The notes: generated by a model from the sequence alone, not told the origin. Shown: positions 34,211-43,620, counted from the first letter of the stretch. The stretch is 64,000 nucleotides of DNA from Flavobacteriaceae bacterium GSB9 (GCA_022749295.1 CP062007.1:2542001-2606000), one strand, 5' to 3'. Program-made: numbers and translations.

Positions 34211-34432
34211 ATGAAGATGAAAACAAAACATTTAAACACTGTATTTACCGTTGTTGTATTCGCTTTTTCGCTATCGTTTTTACAAGCTTGTAATGATGAC
34301 AACAACAATGAAGATTTTGGCAGTGAACCGAACACCAAAAGGCTATCAGATGCCGATAAAGCTGTATTATTATTTATGTTGGAAGAAGAAAAACTGGCTA
34401 GAGATATTTACATATTTTTAGATAACCTATAG
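34211..34432 (+). pseudogene. Truncated DUF2202 (ferritin-like) lipoprotein
   Basis: 73 aa. The lipoprotein signal ends in SLSFLQACNDD. Residues 43-72 (LSDADKAVLLFMLEEEKLAR) match the start of DUF2202, a ferritin-like four-helix domain that normally has about 140 further residues with SEQxHM-type metal ligands. The frame stops right after RDIYIFLDNL. No remnant of the missing part is evident in the 60 bp before the terminator, so it looks like a deletion rather than a simple frameshift. The short product is unlikely to have the family's function. Confidence 0.7.
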
Positions 34433-34470
34433 GAATAACCAAAGGTGTGGACTAACACAGTGATTTTATA

Positions 34471-34500
34471 TAAAAAAAGCGCCAAAATAATGGGCGCTTT
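34471..34500 (-). terminator. Rho-independent terminator (mainly minus strand)
   Basis: AAAGCGCC (34476-34483... stem) pairs with GGCGCTTT (34493-34500); the A-run at 34472-34478 gives a U-tail on the minus strand. It ends the TerB gene. Confidence 0.75.
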
Positions 34501-34524
34501 CATTTATAATCTTTTTGATATGAT

Positions 34525-34956
34525 TTATTTATTCATATTCTTTATTTGGTCTATAAACGTATCTAAGTCTGCACCGTTTTGTACCAATGTTAAGGCCTTA
34601 TCTGCAATATATTTTACGTTTACGGCATGAAACCCAAGACCTACACCAATTTTATTTAAAAGTTTGTGCTCTGGGTCACCTTTAATTTGGTCAACGTGTA
34701 CCATGCGCACTAAGTCGTATAGACGCTCTAAACGCCTGTCGTAAGACACAGGTGGATTAATAGGGTGCGATTTGTAATTCTTTAAAATAGAATCGTAGTC
34801 CTCTTGACTTATGTCTAGGTGACGTGCCAATCTATCTAAAAACGCTTGCTCATCAGGAGTAATTATTCCATCATCCATCGCTACACGAACAATAGCAGCA
34901 AAGTGGCTTTCGTTACGTTTTTTAAACCCACTATCAAATAAATCTGAAAACGACAT
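34525..34956 (-). CDS. TerB-family protein
   Basis: 143 aa, all helical. TerB signatures are AIVRVAMDDGIITPDEQAFLDRLA near residue 22, with the DGxIxxxE metal-like pattern, and DLVRMVHVDQIKGDPEHKLL near residue 80. TerB domains appear in tellurite-resistance and stress systems, but single TerB proteins in Bacteroidetes have no established role. No other ter gene is nearby. A promoter box and terminator suggest a monocistronic unit. Confidence 0.8.
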   Translation of the reverse strand: MSFSDLFDSGFKKRNESHFAAIVRVAMDDGIITPDEQAFLDRLARHLDISQEDYDSILKNYKSHPINPPVSYDRRLERLYDLVRMVHVDQIKGDPEHKLLNKIGVGLGFHAVNVKYIADKALTLVQNGADLDTFIDQIKNMNK

Positions 34957-34979
34957 CTTATTTTGTTTTTATAGTGCTG

Positions 34980-34987
34980 CAAACGTA
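34980..34987 (-). promoter_or_regulatory. Promoter -7 box for the TerB gene
   Basis: TACGTTTG on the minus strand (TAnnTTTG), 23 bp upstream of the start. Confidence 0.45.
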
Positions 34988-35157
34988 CATATTTTTTTTA
35001 AGATATAAATTGAAAATTTTATTTTTTTGGAACTGGTCGAGTTAGGTATATTTTTACTGTATCTTTCTAAAACACATGCTTTAGCGAGATGTGGAAATTG
35101 AAAAAAGATGTATTCTTTTATGTAAAGGCAAAGGATTTTTTAATTTTAAAACATTTT

Positions 35158-36261
35158 TTAAAAGTCAAATTGCAGTTGCACACTCACCGCATTTTTTTCC
35201 TTTTGACGCTCTGGTCTTTTTTCGGTGTTGAGATTTGATAGTGAAATACCCAATAGCCTTACCGAATTTTGAAGGTTTTCTTGGTAAAGTAAATCTTTCG
35301 CGGTTTCTAAAATAATGCTCTTGTCGCTAATAAAATAGGGTAATGTTTTGCTTCGTGTTTGTAATGTAAAGTCGCTGTATTTTATTTTGAGCGTTACCGT
35401 TTTTCCGGCCACTTTGCTTTTTTTGAGTCTTTTAGAGACTTCTTCAGCAATATGTGTTAATTTTTCGAGCATAAATACTTCAGAAGATAGGTTTTCTGAA
35501 AAGGTACGTTCCGCAGCCAAGCTTTTACGAATGCGGTTTGGTTTAACTTCGCTGGTGTGAATCCCTCTAACAACGTAATAAAAGTATTTACCCGATTTAC
35601 CGAAGTTCTCATTTAAAAACCCCAAAGATTTTTGCTTTAGATCCAATCCGGTAAAAATGCCTTTTTGGTACATTTTTTCTGCCGTTACTTTACCTACGCC
35701 ATAAAATTTTCTAATGTCCAATTGCTCTAAAAACGGAAGTACATCCTCGGGGTTTACGGTTTTTTGTCCGTTGGGTTTGTTATAGTCGCTGGCTACTTTC
35801 GCGATAAATTTATTGATGGAAATTCCTGCCGATGCTGTTAAACCAACCTCATTTTGTATGCGTTCTCTTATTTCTTGAGCAATAATTGTGGCACTTGGGT
35901 TTCCTTTTTTGTTTTCTGTCACATCTAAGTAGGCTTCATCCAACGAAAGCGGTTCAACCAAATCTGTATAATCGTAAAAAATGGTTTTAATTTTTTTAGA
36001 GATCTCAGAATACCGTTCAAAACGAGGCCGCACAAAAATTAAATTGGGGCAAAGCTTGCTTGCGAGGCTTCCGGCCATGGCACTTTTCACACCAAAGGTC
36101 CTAGCCTCGTAACTGGCGGCGCTAACAACACCGCGCTTGCCTCCGCCACCAACAGCAATGGGCTTGCCTTTAAGTTCGGGGTTGTCCATTTGCTCCACCG
36201 AGGCATAAAAGGCATCCATATCAACATGGATGATTTTTCGTATTGGTAAATCGGCATACAT
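35158..36261 (-). CDS. dinB: DNA polymerase IV (Y-family)
   Basis: 367 aa. The catalytic carboxylates are in HVDMDAFYASVEQMDNP (first motif) and SLDEAYLDVT near residue 105. GVVSAASYEARTFGVKSAM is the nucleotide-binding finger, and IRKFYGVGKVTAEKMYQKG is the helix-hairpin-helix thumb. It carries out error-prone translesion synthesis. The C-terminus (AVSVQLQFDF) ends in a QLxFDF-like peptide that fits a beta-clamp binding motif. No LexA box is visible in the short upstream region. Confidence 0.95.
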   Translation of the reverse strand: MYADLPIRKIIHVDMDAFYASVEQMDNPELKGKPIAVGGGGKRGVVSAASYEARTFGVKSAMAGSLASKLCPNLIFVRPRFERYSEISKKIKTIFYDYTDLVEPLSLDEAYLDVTENKKGNPSATIIAQEIRERIQNEVGLTASAGISINKFIAKVASDYNKPNGQKTVNPEDVLPFLEQLDIRKFYGVGKVTAEKMYQKGIFTGLDLKQKSLGFLNENFGKSGKYFYYVVRGIHTSEVKPNRIRKSLAAERTFSENLSSEVFMLEKLTHIAEEVSKRLKKSKVAGKTVTLKIKYSDFTLQTRSKTLPYFISDKSIILETAKDLLYQENLQNSVRLLGISLSNLNTEKRPERQKEKNAVSVQLQFDF

Positions 36262-36327
36262 GGTGTAAATTTAGGCATTAATTGTTTTGATGGCTTAGAT
36301 TTACAAAGTCAAATAAAATATGAATTT

Positions 36328-36801
36328 ATGATAGAAATTGAACGCAAATTCTTAGTGCTTTCAAACGATTTTAAAACTGCAGCCTTCAAAAAAACCAAAT
36401 TGGTTCAGGGCTATTTAAACTCACATAAAGAAAGGGCTGTTCGCGTAAGAATTAAAGGTGAAAAAGGTTTTTTAACGGTAAAAGGGGCCTCGTCCAAAAA
36501 TGGACTGTCTCGTTTTGAGTGGGAAAAAGAAATTGCTTTGCAGGATGCTAAAGCATTGTTAAATCTTTGCGAATCGGGCATTATCGATAAAATACGTTAT
36601 GAAGTAAAGCTTAAAAACCATATTTTTGAGATAGACGAGTTTTTTGGAGATAACGAAGGTTTAGTGATTGCCGAACTTGAACTGAAAAGCGAAAACGAAA
36701 CTTTCGAAAAACCAGATTGGTTGGGAGATGAGGTAACAGGAAATCCTAAATATTATAACGCCCAACTTAGCAAACACCCCTACAAAAAATGGAAATTATG
36801 A
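36328..36801 (+). CDS. CYTH-domain protein (triphosphate tunnel metalloenzyme)
   Basis: 157 aa. The N-terminal EIERKFLVL is the ExExK metal-binding motif that defines CYTH proteins. Alternating basic and acidic strands (AVRVRIKGEKGFLTVKG and EVKLKNHIFEIDEFFG) line the tunnel. Bacterial members hydrolyse inorganic triphosphate or nucleoside triphosphates; a cyclase activity is less likely. It overlaps the next gene by ATGA. Confidence 0.9.
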   Translation: MIEIERKFLVLSNDFKTAAFKKTKLVQGYLNSHKERAVRVRIKGEKGFLTVKGASSKNGLSRFEWEKEIALQDAKALLNLCESGIIDKIRYEVKLKNHIFEIDEFFGDNEGLVIAELELKSENETFEKPDWLGDEVTGNPKYYNAQLSKHPYKKWKL

Positions 36802-37346
36802 ATAGAATACTAATTGCTTTTACAGTTGTAACATTTATATTTAGCTGCAAAGACCAACCAAAAACTGAAACCTCGGATAATGGAATTTTAGAAACGGTCG
36901 AAAAAAATGAAGATTCTACGGCTTTTGCTGAAACGACTTTGGAAGAACCCATTGAAAAATCAATAAGCGCAATTAAGCAAGAACTAACCGAAAAAGGATT
37001 CAAAACCTTTGATTTTATTGATGAAGAAACCCATGATACTATTTTAATGCAGCAATACTTTATGGCTTTTTTGAAAACAGGTCCTATTAGGGGACAGAAT
37101 GAAGAGGAAACGGCCGATTTGCAAAAGGAACATTTAGCACACTTAAAGAAAATGTACGATTTGGGATATGCCGATATTTCTGGCCCGTTTGGCGATAACG
37201 GTAGCATCAGGGGAATAACCATTTATAATGTGCCAACCCTAAAAATGGCTGACAGTTTAGCTAATGCTGATCCTATGGTGAAAGCGGGGCGTTTGGAAAT
37301 TGAAATCCGGCCATGGTGGGCAGCCAAAGGCTATTCATTACGATAA
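36798..37346 (+). CDS. Lipoprotein with YCII-related domain
   Basis: 182 aa from ATG 36798, which overlaps the CYTH stop (ATGA) and gives the lipoprotein signal MNRILIAFTVVTFIFSC. After a low-complexity linker, residues about 90-180 resemble the YCII fold: QQYFMAFLKTGPIRGQ, HLAHLKKMYDLGYADISGPFGDNG and MADSLANADPMVKAGRLEIEIRPW. YCII proteins are ferredoxin-like; catalytic use is unclear. An exported version is unusual for the family. Confidence 0.78.
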   Translation: MNRILIAFTVVTFIFSCKDQPKTETSDNGILETVEKNEDSTAFAETTLEEPIEKSISAIKQELTEKGFKTFDFIDEETHDTILMQQYFMAFLKTGPIRGQNEEETADLQKEHLAHLKKMYDLGYADISGPFGDNGSIRGITIYNVPTLKMADSLANADPMVKAGRLEIEIRPWWAAKGYSLR

Positions 37347-38219
37347 ATGCTATTTAAAATAATAAAGAGCATTTATCTGTTCTTCAATATATTGGTTATA
37401 CTGGCACTGCTGGCTATTCACTTTGTTTTAAAAGAAAATAGCTATGCCAGTTCGTTGCTTTTCTACAGCTATCCGTTGCCAATAATTATTTTTATCATCG
37501 TTTTTCTCTCTATTTTTTTGGGAAGGTTTAGTAAAATCAATCTTGGGTTAGCTGTTGTTTTGTCAATTTTATGGTTTGGAAGAAGTTTTAAGTTACATTT
37601 CCCGGAAAGTATAAAGGAAACAGATACTGAAATTGTTTTTTGGAATGCCTCCAGAGATAAAGGGTTTGCTGAAGCTTTTACATTGAACGATGGCATACCG
37701 GATATTATGGTGTTGACCGAAGCCACAAGTTTAGACACCACGGTTTTGAAAACGCATTACCCAGAATATCACTTCTATAAATCGGCCACCGATATGGTTG
37801 TGTTTTCCAAAACCCCAATTCATGTTCAGAAGGAAGACATTTCAAAATACCATTCACATCTATTATTTTTTAAAAGCAAGTCAATTAATTTTTGTGCTAT
37901 AGATGTTCAGGGCAGTACCGATGTACCAAGGTCGTGGGAATTCGGTTTTGTAAATAACCGCATTGAGAATAACCCCAATACAGTAATTTTAGGTGATTTT
38001 AACGTGCCATTCGAATCTAAATATTTGGATGGTTTAAAACAAGATTTCAATCATGCCTTTTCAAAAAAAGGAAATGGTTTTAAAGAAACTTGGTTTTGGG
38101 TGTTTCCTTTGCTTTCGTTGGACCATATCTGGGTTTCAAAGGATTTAAAAATTCTCAAAACAGAAAAAATCCATACTTTTAAAAGTGATCATAATATGAT
38201 AAAAACCTTTATTAGATAA
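37347..38219 (+). CDS. Membrane-anchored endonuclease/exonuclease/phosphatase-family protein
   Basis: 290 aa. Two or three hydrophobic segments fill residues 1-80, after which the EEP fold begins (IVFWNASRDKGF near residue 92). Core motifs are IMVLTEATS, ILGDFNVPFES near residue 215, LLSLDHIWVS, and the terminal FKSDHNMI with the catalytic SDH. The substrate could be nucleic acid or a phosphoester; the gene starts immediately after the YCII gene stop, in the same operon. The periplasmic location of the catalytic domain is inferred. Confidence 0.85.
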   Translation: MLFKIIKSIYLFFNILVILALLAIHFVLKENSYASSLLFYSYPLPIIIFIIVFLSIFLGRFSKINLGLAVVLSILWFGRSFKLHFPESIKETDTEIVFWNASRDKGFAEAFTLNDGIPDIMVLTEATSLDTTVLKTHYPEYHFYKSATDMVVFSKTPIHVQKEDISKYHSHLLFFKSKSINFCAIDVQGSTDVPRSWEFGFVNNRIENNPNTVILGDFNVPFESKYLDGLKQDFNHAFSKKGNGFKETWFWVFPLLSLDHIWVSKDLKILKTEKIHTFKSDHNMIKTFIR

Positions 38220-38239
38220 TTACAGGCAGAACCACGTGC

Positions 38240-39272
38240 TCAGTCTTCGAACATACCGATGTAAAGTTGGTCACTATCATTCATCATTGCCCTAAACATA
38301 CCCGCTGTATTGAATTCCATGATCATATTACCGTTTTTATCGATGGCAATAATGCCGCCATCGCCACGGCCATCGCCTATGCTTGGTAATTTTCTTTGAA
38401 TGACTTCTTTAGCAGCTTTTTCCAAAGACCAGTTTTTGTATTCCATTAAAGCCGAAATATCGTAGGCTACCATACCTCGAATAAAATATTCTCCCCATCC
38501 TGTTGAAGACACAGCACAGGTTTTGTTATTGGCATAAGTGCCCGCGCCAATTATGGGCGAATCACCAATACGCCCCCAGCGTTTGTTCGTCATGCCTCCA
38601 GTTGAAGTTCCTGCAGCAAGATTCCCATTTTTGTCTAAAGCCACGCAACCCACGGTTCCAAATTTACTATCGTTTATTTGTGCATTGTAAAACGCTGTCT
38701 TTTGGGCGTTCTTTACACGTTGTAGTGCATCAAAACTCTTTTTGGTAAAAAAATAGTTAGAATCAACAATTTCCAAACCTTCTTCTTCAGCAAATTGTTC
38801 AGCTCCTTTTCCAGATAGCATAACATGGGGAGACTGCTCCATAACTTTACGGGCTAAACTAATGGGGTTTTTAACTGTTTTGGTGCAAGTGGAGGCTCCA
38901 GCGTTTAAAGTCCTGCCATCCATAATGGAAGCATCATGTTCATTGAAACCGTCGTGAGTAAAAACAGCGCCCCTTCCAGCATTGAATAGTGGGGGATTTT
39001 CTAATATATTAATGGTTTTTTCAACAGCATCTAAACTGCTTCCGCCATTTTTTAATATGTTATGCCCAATTCTTATGGCTTCTTCTAATGTATTGCGGTA
39101 AACTGCTTCCTTTTCAGAAGGTATATTTTCTTTTAAAATTGTCCCGGCACCACCATGAATTACAATACAGAATTTGGCTTTCTCAGACGGCTCTTTTAAC
39201 TGTCTGTTCTATATCCTTCTTGCAGGATATAGCAATGCATATAATCAGGAAAAGGGTGAAGATTTTTTTCAT
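38240..39272 (-). pseudogene. Isoaspartyl peptidase / L-asparaginase 2 lipoprotein, frameshifted
   Basis: The signal MKKIFTLFLIICIAISC starts at 39272 and is followed by KKDIEQTVKRAV and a stop (39183-39185). The frame shifted by one base, open from 39208, reads QLKEPSEKAKFCIVIHGGAG and on through NAGRGAVFTHDG to the C-terminus. It keeps the autocleavage threonine in GTVGCVALDKNG and the GTSTGGMTNK pocket. A one-base insertion (or two-base loss) near 39195-39208 would split the gene. Family members are Ntn-hydrolases that cleave beta-aspartyl peptides. The break may be a real mutation or a sequence error. Confidence 0.78.
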
Positions 39273-39391
39273 TATTAAGTTGAAATTTAACAAGCATAAA
39301 ACTAATTGATTTATTTGTGAATTTCAATAAAACAAACTTTTTATTGTTATATTCGTAAATAATTTAAAAATTAATGACAAATCAATAATAC

Positions 39392-40945
39392 ATGAAAGCG
39401 TTAGTAACTGATTTTGGTATCGATAAAGCTTTGGAAACTTTAGGCATAAAAACTGTAAATGAAGGCACATCAACGGGTTTAAATCACTTTTCGAACGGCG
39501 AAATAATTGAAAGTGTTTCGCCAGTAGATGGGCAGCTTATTGCAAAAGTAAAAACGACTACAAAAGAAGATTTTGAAAAGGTTATGCAAACAGCGACAGA
39601 AGCTTTCAAGGTTTGGCGAACCATGCCGGCACCACAACGCGGCGAAATTGTGCGTCAGTTTGGTGAAAAGTTGCGAGAAAAAAAAGAAGCCTTAGGAAAG
39701 TTGGTGTCATACGAAATGGGAAAGAGCTACCAAGAAGGTTTGGGCGAAGTGCAGGAAATGATAGATATCTGCGATTTCGCCGTAGGGTTGTCACGACAGC
39801 TTCATGGCTTTACAATGCACAGTGAACGCCCAGGACACCGTATGTATGAACAGTACCATCCGCTTGGTGTTGTTGGTATAATTTCGGCGTTTAATTTTCC
39901 GGTAGCAGTTTGGTCATGGAATACGGCCTTGGCGTGGGTTTGTGGAGATGTTACCGTTTGGAAGCCCAGCGAAAAGGTGCCTCTTTGTGGTATTGCATGC
40001 CAAAATATTGCAGCAGAGATTTTTGCCAAAAATAATTTGCCTGAAGGTATTTCTTCATTAATTAATGGAGATTACAGGGTAGGTGAATTTATGACACAAG
40101 ACAATAGGATTCCACTAATTTCAGCAACTGGATCCATACGAATGGGCAAAATTGTGGCTCAAGAAGTGGCTGCACGCCTCGGTAAAAGTCTTTTAGAGCT
40201 TGGCGGTAACAATGCCATTATTGTTACGCCCGATGCCGATATAAAAATGACGGTTATTGGTGCTGTTTTTGGAGCCGTTGGTACTTGTGGGCAACGCTGT
40301 ACTTCAACACGACGGTTAATTGTTCACGAAAGCATATACGATAAAGTTAAAGGTGCGGTTGTTGATGCTTATAAACAATTACGTATTGGTAATCCGTTGG
40401 ATGAGCACAACCATGTTGGCCCATTAATAGATAAAGATGCTGTTAAAATGTATCAAAATGCTTTAGAAAAAGTAGTTCAAGAAGGTGGTGAGATTGTAGT
40501 TGAAGGCGGTGTTTTAAACGGTAAAGGTTTTGAAAGTGGTTGTTATGTAAAACCAGCCATTGCAGAGGCTAAGCCAGATTTTGAGGTTGTTCAGCAAGAA
40601 ACCTTTGCGCCAATTTTATACGTATTGAAATATTCTGGAAATGTTGAAAATGCCATCGACATTCAAAACAATGTGGTACAAGGGTTGTCTTCAGCTATTA
40701 TGACCAACAATTTGCGAGAGGCTGAACGATTCTTGTCTGTTCAAGGTTCCGATTGTGGTATCGCTAATGTAAATATTGGTACCTCGGGAGCAGAAATAGG
40801 TGGTGCTTTTGGTGGCGAAAAAGAAACAGGTGGCGGTCGTGAGAGCGGAAGTGATGCCTGGAAAATTTATATGCGCCGACAAACAAATACTATAAATTAT
40901 ACTACTGAGTTGCCTTTGGCACAGGGCATAAGGTTTGATTTATAG
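39392..40945 (+). CDS. Aldehyde dehydrogenase, ALDH7-like
   Basis: 517 aa. The catalytic cysteine is in GAVGTCGQRCTSTRRL (near residue 300) and the glutamate in LLELGGNNAII (near 265). The NAD-binding part has GIISAFNFPVAVWSWNTALA. Residues such as GLNHFSNGEIIESVSPVDG at the N-terminus, the final EIGGAFGGEKETGGGRESGSDAWK, and length fit ALDH7 (alpha-aminoadipic semialdehyde / piperideine-6-carboxylate dehydrogenase) in lysine degradation. The upstream box is the variant TATATTCG. Confidence 0.9.
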   Translation: MKALVTDFGIDKALETLGIKTVNEGTSTGLNHFSNGEIIESVSPVDGQLIAKVKTTTKEDFEKVMQTATEAFKVWRTMPAPQRGEIVRQFGEKLREKKEALGKLVSYEMGKSYQEGLGEVQEMIDICDFAVGLSRQLHGFTMHSERPGHRMYEQYHPLGVVGIISAFNFPVAVWSWNTALAWVCGDVTVWKPSEKVPLCGIACQNIAAEIFAKNNLPEGISSLINGDYRVGEFMTQDNRIPLISATGSIRMGKIVAQEVAARLGKSLLELGGNNAIIVTPDADIKMTVIGAVFGAVGTCGQRCTSTRRLIVHESIYDKVKGAVVDAYKQLRIGNPLDEHNHVGPLIDKDAVKMYQNALEKVVQEGGEIVVEGGVLNGKGFESGCYVKPAIAEAKPDFEVVQQETFAPILYVLKYSGNVENAIDIQNNVVQGLSSAIMTNNLREAERFLSVQGSDCGIANVNIGTSGAEIGGAFGGEKETGGGRESGSDAWKIYMRRQTNTINYTTELPLAQGIRFDL

Positions 40946-41001
40946 ATTGCAGATACTTTTAAATCAAAAAGGGTTAGGAACAGTCCCCTTTAAGCATAAA
41001 A

Positions 41002-41039
41002 AAACCTTGACTCAATTTTTGATTTGGAGCACAAGGTTT
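41002..41039 (-). terminator. Terminator-like hairpin between convergent genes
   Basis: AAACCTTG (41002-41009) pairs with CAAGGTTT (41032-41039), with an inner CTC/GAG pair; an A-run before it gives a U-tail on the minus strand. Confidence 0.55.
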
Positions 41040-41132
41040 AATTAAAAAGATTAATAGCACAACAAAAATACAACTTTTCTTTAAACATAACAACGCTTAA
41101 CGTTAAGCGAAGGTTAAATTTATTAACAAATG

Positions 41133-42266
41133 TTAATTGTATTTTACCTTTCTAAGTATCCGTAAGGCCTCTTTGTAAAGTTGGTAAACGTCTTCGCTGT
41201 AGGCTTTTAAATAAGGTTTTGCTTCGTTTAGCTTATCTATGGCCTCATGAAACAAGTTTAAATAACAAATAAGGTAAGTTGAAGGTAGGGTCCTTAGGTC
41301 TATAGTTTCCCTTTCGGTAAGCGTTATCCCTTTTTTTAGCTTATCTAAAATAACATTGTTGGTGTTGTAAATATGGTGCAGTACTTTTTTGTCGTATTGC
41401 GGAGGTTCGAACAAGAGTTTGGTTTCTATATGGTACTGTGCATTATCTTCAAACTTAATAAGCGTTTCTTCTAACGGATAATATTTTTTGGCATCTTGCA
41501 ACCCTAAATTTACATATTCTATTATTTTAAAAAGCGAATCGTTAATATTGATAGCAACTTCATCAAGCGCAGAAAAGAATAATCGAACCTGTTCGTTTAC
41601 AAGTTCAATATCAACTCTTGAATAAAATACTTCGTCTTTTACCATCTTTTTTTGGCCGGCCCAACACACAACAAAGTATTCTTTAAACACTTTATATTCT
41701 GGATTGTAGTCTTTTCTGGCCTCCATAAAATGAAATACGCCATCAAGGGTGTGCTCAATGTTGTTTTGTGCATTTTTTTCAATGGCCTCTACAATTTTAG
41801 AGTTTACATCTTTAATTTCAATATCGAACACTTTGGGCATACTCATGCTGCCGTCTCTAAAAAAAACAGAGCCGCCATAATATTTCCAGATGTTTTTTCT
41901 TAATGAGGTTATTTTTCCCGTGGGCCGTATGGTAACTAAACCAACAACCTTGTCTTCAGGTAAATGCGGAAAAGGTATATTTTCATATTGAACAATTGGC
42001 GGATTGGTTAAATAGGCATTAATAAGGTTTTGAATTTTACTGTCGTCAAAAAAATCGACACCAATTATTTTGTTGTCCTCATCTTCAACACCTATTACAA
42101 TGTAAGAGTTGTTTTTAGGATTACTATTGGAAAGTGCACATATGTGTTTTAAAAACTTGCCCTTGCCTTCCTTTTGCGAAATATCGACTTTTCGTTTTTT
42201 ATCATAAAAGCTGTTTTCGTCGTTATGAGCCAAAAGGTGTTTTATAAGTAGGCGTTTGTTAATCAT
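41133..42266 (-). CDS. AlbA_2 (Schlafen-like) domain protein
   Basis: 377 aa. Residues about 15-150 match the AlbA_2 putative DNA-binding domain: KGKFLKHICALSNSNPKNNSYIVIGVED with the 'N....G...iGv.D' core, GVDFFDD, and GLVTIRPTGK. The remaining 220 residues are helical with no recognised family (LDEVAININDSLFKIIEYVN). AlbA_2 domains are often joined to transcriptional regulators or defence proteins; the role here is unknown. The gene is monocistronic on the minus strand. Confidence 0.75.
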   Translation of the reverse strand: MINKRLLIKHLLAHNDENSFYDKKRKVDISQKEGKGKFLKHICALSNSNPKNNSYIVIGVEDEDNKIIGVDFFDDSKIQNLINAYLTNPPIVQYENIPFPHLPEDKVVGLVTIRPTGKITSLRKNIWKYYGGSVFFRDGSMSMPKVFDIEIKDVNSKIVEAIEKNAQNNIEHTLDGVFHFMEARKDYNPEYKVFKEYFVVCWAGQKKMVKDEVFYSRVDIELVNEQVRLFFSALDEVAININDSLFKIIEYVNLGLQDAKKYYPLEETLIKFEDNAQYHIETKLLFEPPQYDKKVLHHIYNTNNVILDKLKKGITLTERETIDLRTLPSTYLICYLNLFHEAIDKLNEAKPYLKAYSEDVYQLYKEALRILRKVKYN

Positions 42267-42456
42267 AATTTGGGCGGAAATCTGTAATCCGTCGAATAGG
42301 TACGTTGTTCAACCATAAAAGTACTTAAAACAGATTGAAAATAATAAAATTGTTAGCTATTTGGAATACAGTTGTTTATAGGGCAACTTGTTTTTATATA
42401 ATCCAAAATGCCCAAAGTAACCGTAAATACTAATACAAATCTTAAAATGAATAACT

Positions 42457-43566
42457 ATGAATGCAATTAAAAAGCTTAAATTAACTTTTTTATCAATGTT
42501 GCTTGTATCCTTTTTTGGATGTGAGGACAAGGCCAATAGTGGTGGCGCTACTGGCGTTCAACCAACCATTAGTGTAAGACTTGTAGACGCCCCTGGTGAT
42601 TATAAGGCCGTTAATGTTGAAGTTGTTGACGTCATGATAAAAATGGATGATGATAGCGAAGATGAAAATGGATGGATGTCGTTAGATGCCCAAAATGAAA
42701 CCGTAAACCTTCTGGATTTTACAGGAGGTATCAGTAAAGTGCTTGTTGATAAATTTCCCATTCCAGCGGGAACGTTATCCCAAATGCGATTGGTCTTAGG
42801 TGATGGCAATACCATTGTTATGGAAAACGATGCAGAGGAAGATGTTGAATACGATTTAAAAACCCCAAGTGCCCAACAATCGGGTTTAAAATTAAAAGTA
42901 AACTCGGTTATAGAAGAAGGCTACACCTATGATTTTATTCTAGATTTCGATGTAGAAAAATCTATCGTGATGGCCGGAAACTCTGATAATATTATATTAA
43001 AACCAGTACTTAATTTAAGTACTGAGGTTAATTCTGGTATTATCGAAGGAAGTGTTTCTCCAAGCGATGTGCCTGCAATGGCGTCAGTTATTGTTGATGA
43101 TAAGGGTAACGACAACCCAGAAGACGATGATGTAATCTCAGCTTATACCGACGAAACAGGAGCTTTTGCTTTGTGGGGTGTTCCCGGCGGAACTTATGAT
43201 GTTATCATCTCGCCAGTTGATGAAGCGTCTGACTATGCTAGTGGAATGGCTACAGGTGTTGATGTTGTAAATGGTGAAACAACAACAATAGCCGAACCCA
43301 TTATTTTAATGCTTAAACCAGGAAATATCACAGGAACTGTTCTTGAACTGCCCGAAGGGGTCGTTGCCACGGCATCTGTTATGGTTGAAGGTGTAGCTGT
43401 TTCCGATGAAACCGATGAAACCGGTGTTTTTCTAATTGAAGGAATTCCTGAAGGAGATTACACGCTTTTAGTAAGCGCAGAGGGTTATGTGTCTCAAGAA
43501 ATTAATGTGTCCGTAGTTGCTAATGATACAAAAACAGTAGACGATATTACACTAGTTGCGGAATAA
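42457..43566 (+). CDS. DUF4382-domain lipoprotein with two carboxypeptidase-regulatory-like domains
   Basis: 369 aa. The signal ends in SMLLVSFFGCED. Residues about 35-190 match DUF4382: SVRLVDAPGDYKAVNVEVVDV and VNLLDFTGGISKVLVDKFPIPAG, ending in IILKPVLNLSTEVNSG. Two beta-sandwich repeats follow (about 195-280 and 283-368), each with the 'T D E T G . F . L . G V P . G . Y' pattern, for example DETGVFLIEGIPEGDYTLLV. It is an outer-membrane surface or periplasmic lipoprotein; its ligand is unknown. Confidence 0.85.
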   Translation: MNAIKKLKLTFLSMLLVSFFGCEDKANSGGATGVQPTISVRLVDAPGDYKAVNVEVVDVMIKMDDDSEDENGWMSLDAQNETVNLLDFTGGISKVLVDKFPIPAGTLSQMRLVLGDGNTIVMENDAEEDVEYDLKTPSAQQSGLKLKVNSVIEEGYTYDFILDFDVEKSIVMAGNSDNIILKPVLNLSTEVNSGIIEGSVSPSDVPAMASVIVDDKGNDNPEDDDVISAYTDETGAFALWGVPGGTYDVIISPVDEASDYASGMATGVDVVNGETTTIAEPIILMLKPGNITGTVLELPEGVVATASVMVEGVAVSDETDETGVFLIEGIPEGDYTLLVSAEGYVSQEINVSVVANDTKTVDDITLVAE

Positions 43567-43588
43567 ACGAATATAAATATTTCATATT

Positions 43589-43620
43589 AAAAGCAGTGTC
43601 ATTCGACACTGCTTTTATTT
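43589..43620 (+). terminator. Rho-independent terminator of the DUF4382 gene
   Basis: AAAAGCAGTGTC (43589-43600) pairs with GACACTGCTTTT (43605-43616), ATTC loop, then T-rich. Confidence 0.85.

Noticed and set aside
39186-39211. Programmed frameshift in the isoaspartyl peptidase
   Set aside because: No slippery heptamer of the usual type or downstream pseudoknot is visible; a mutation or error is simpler.
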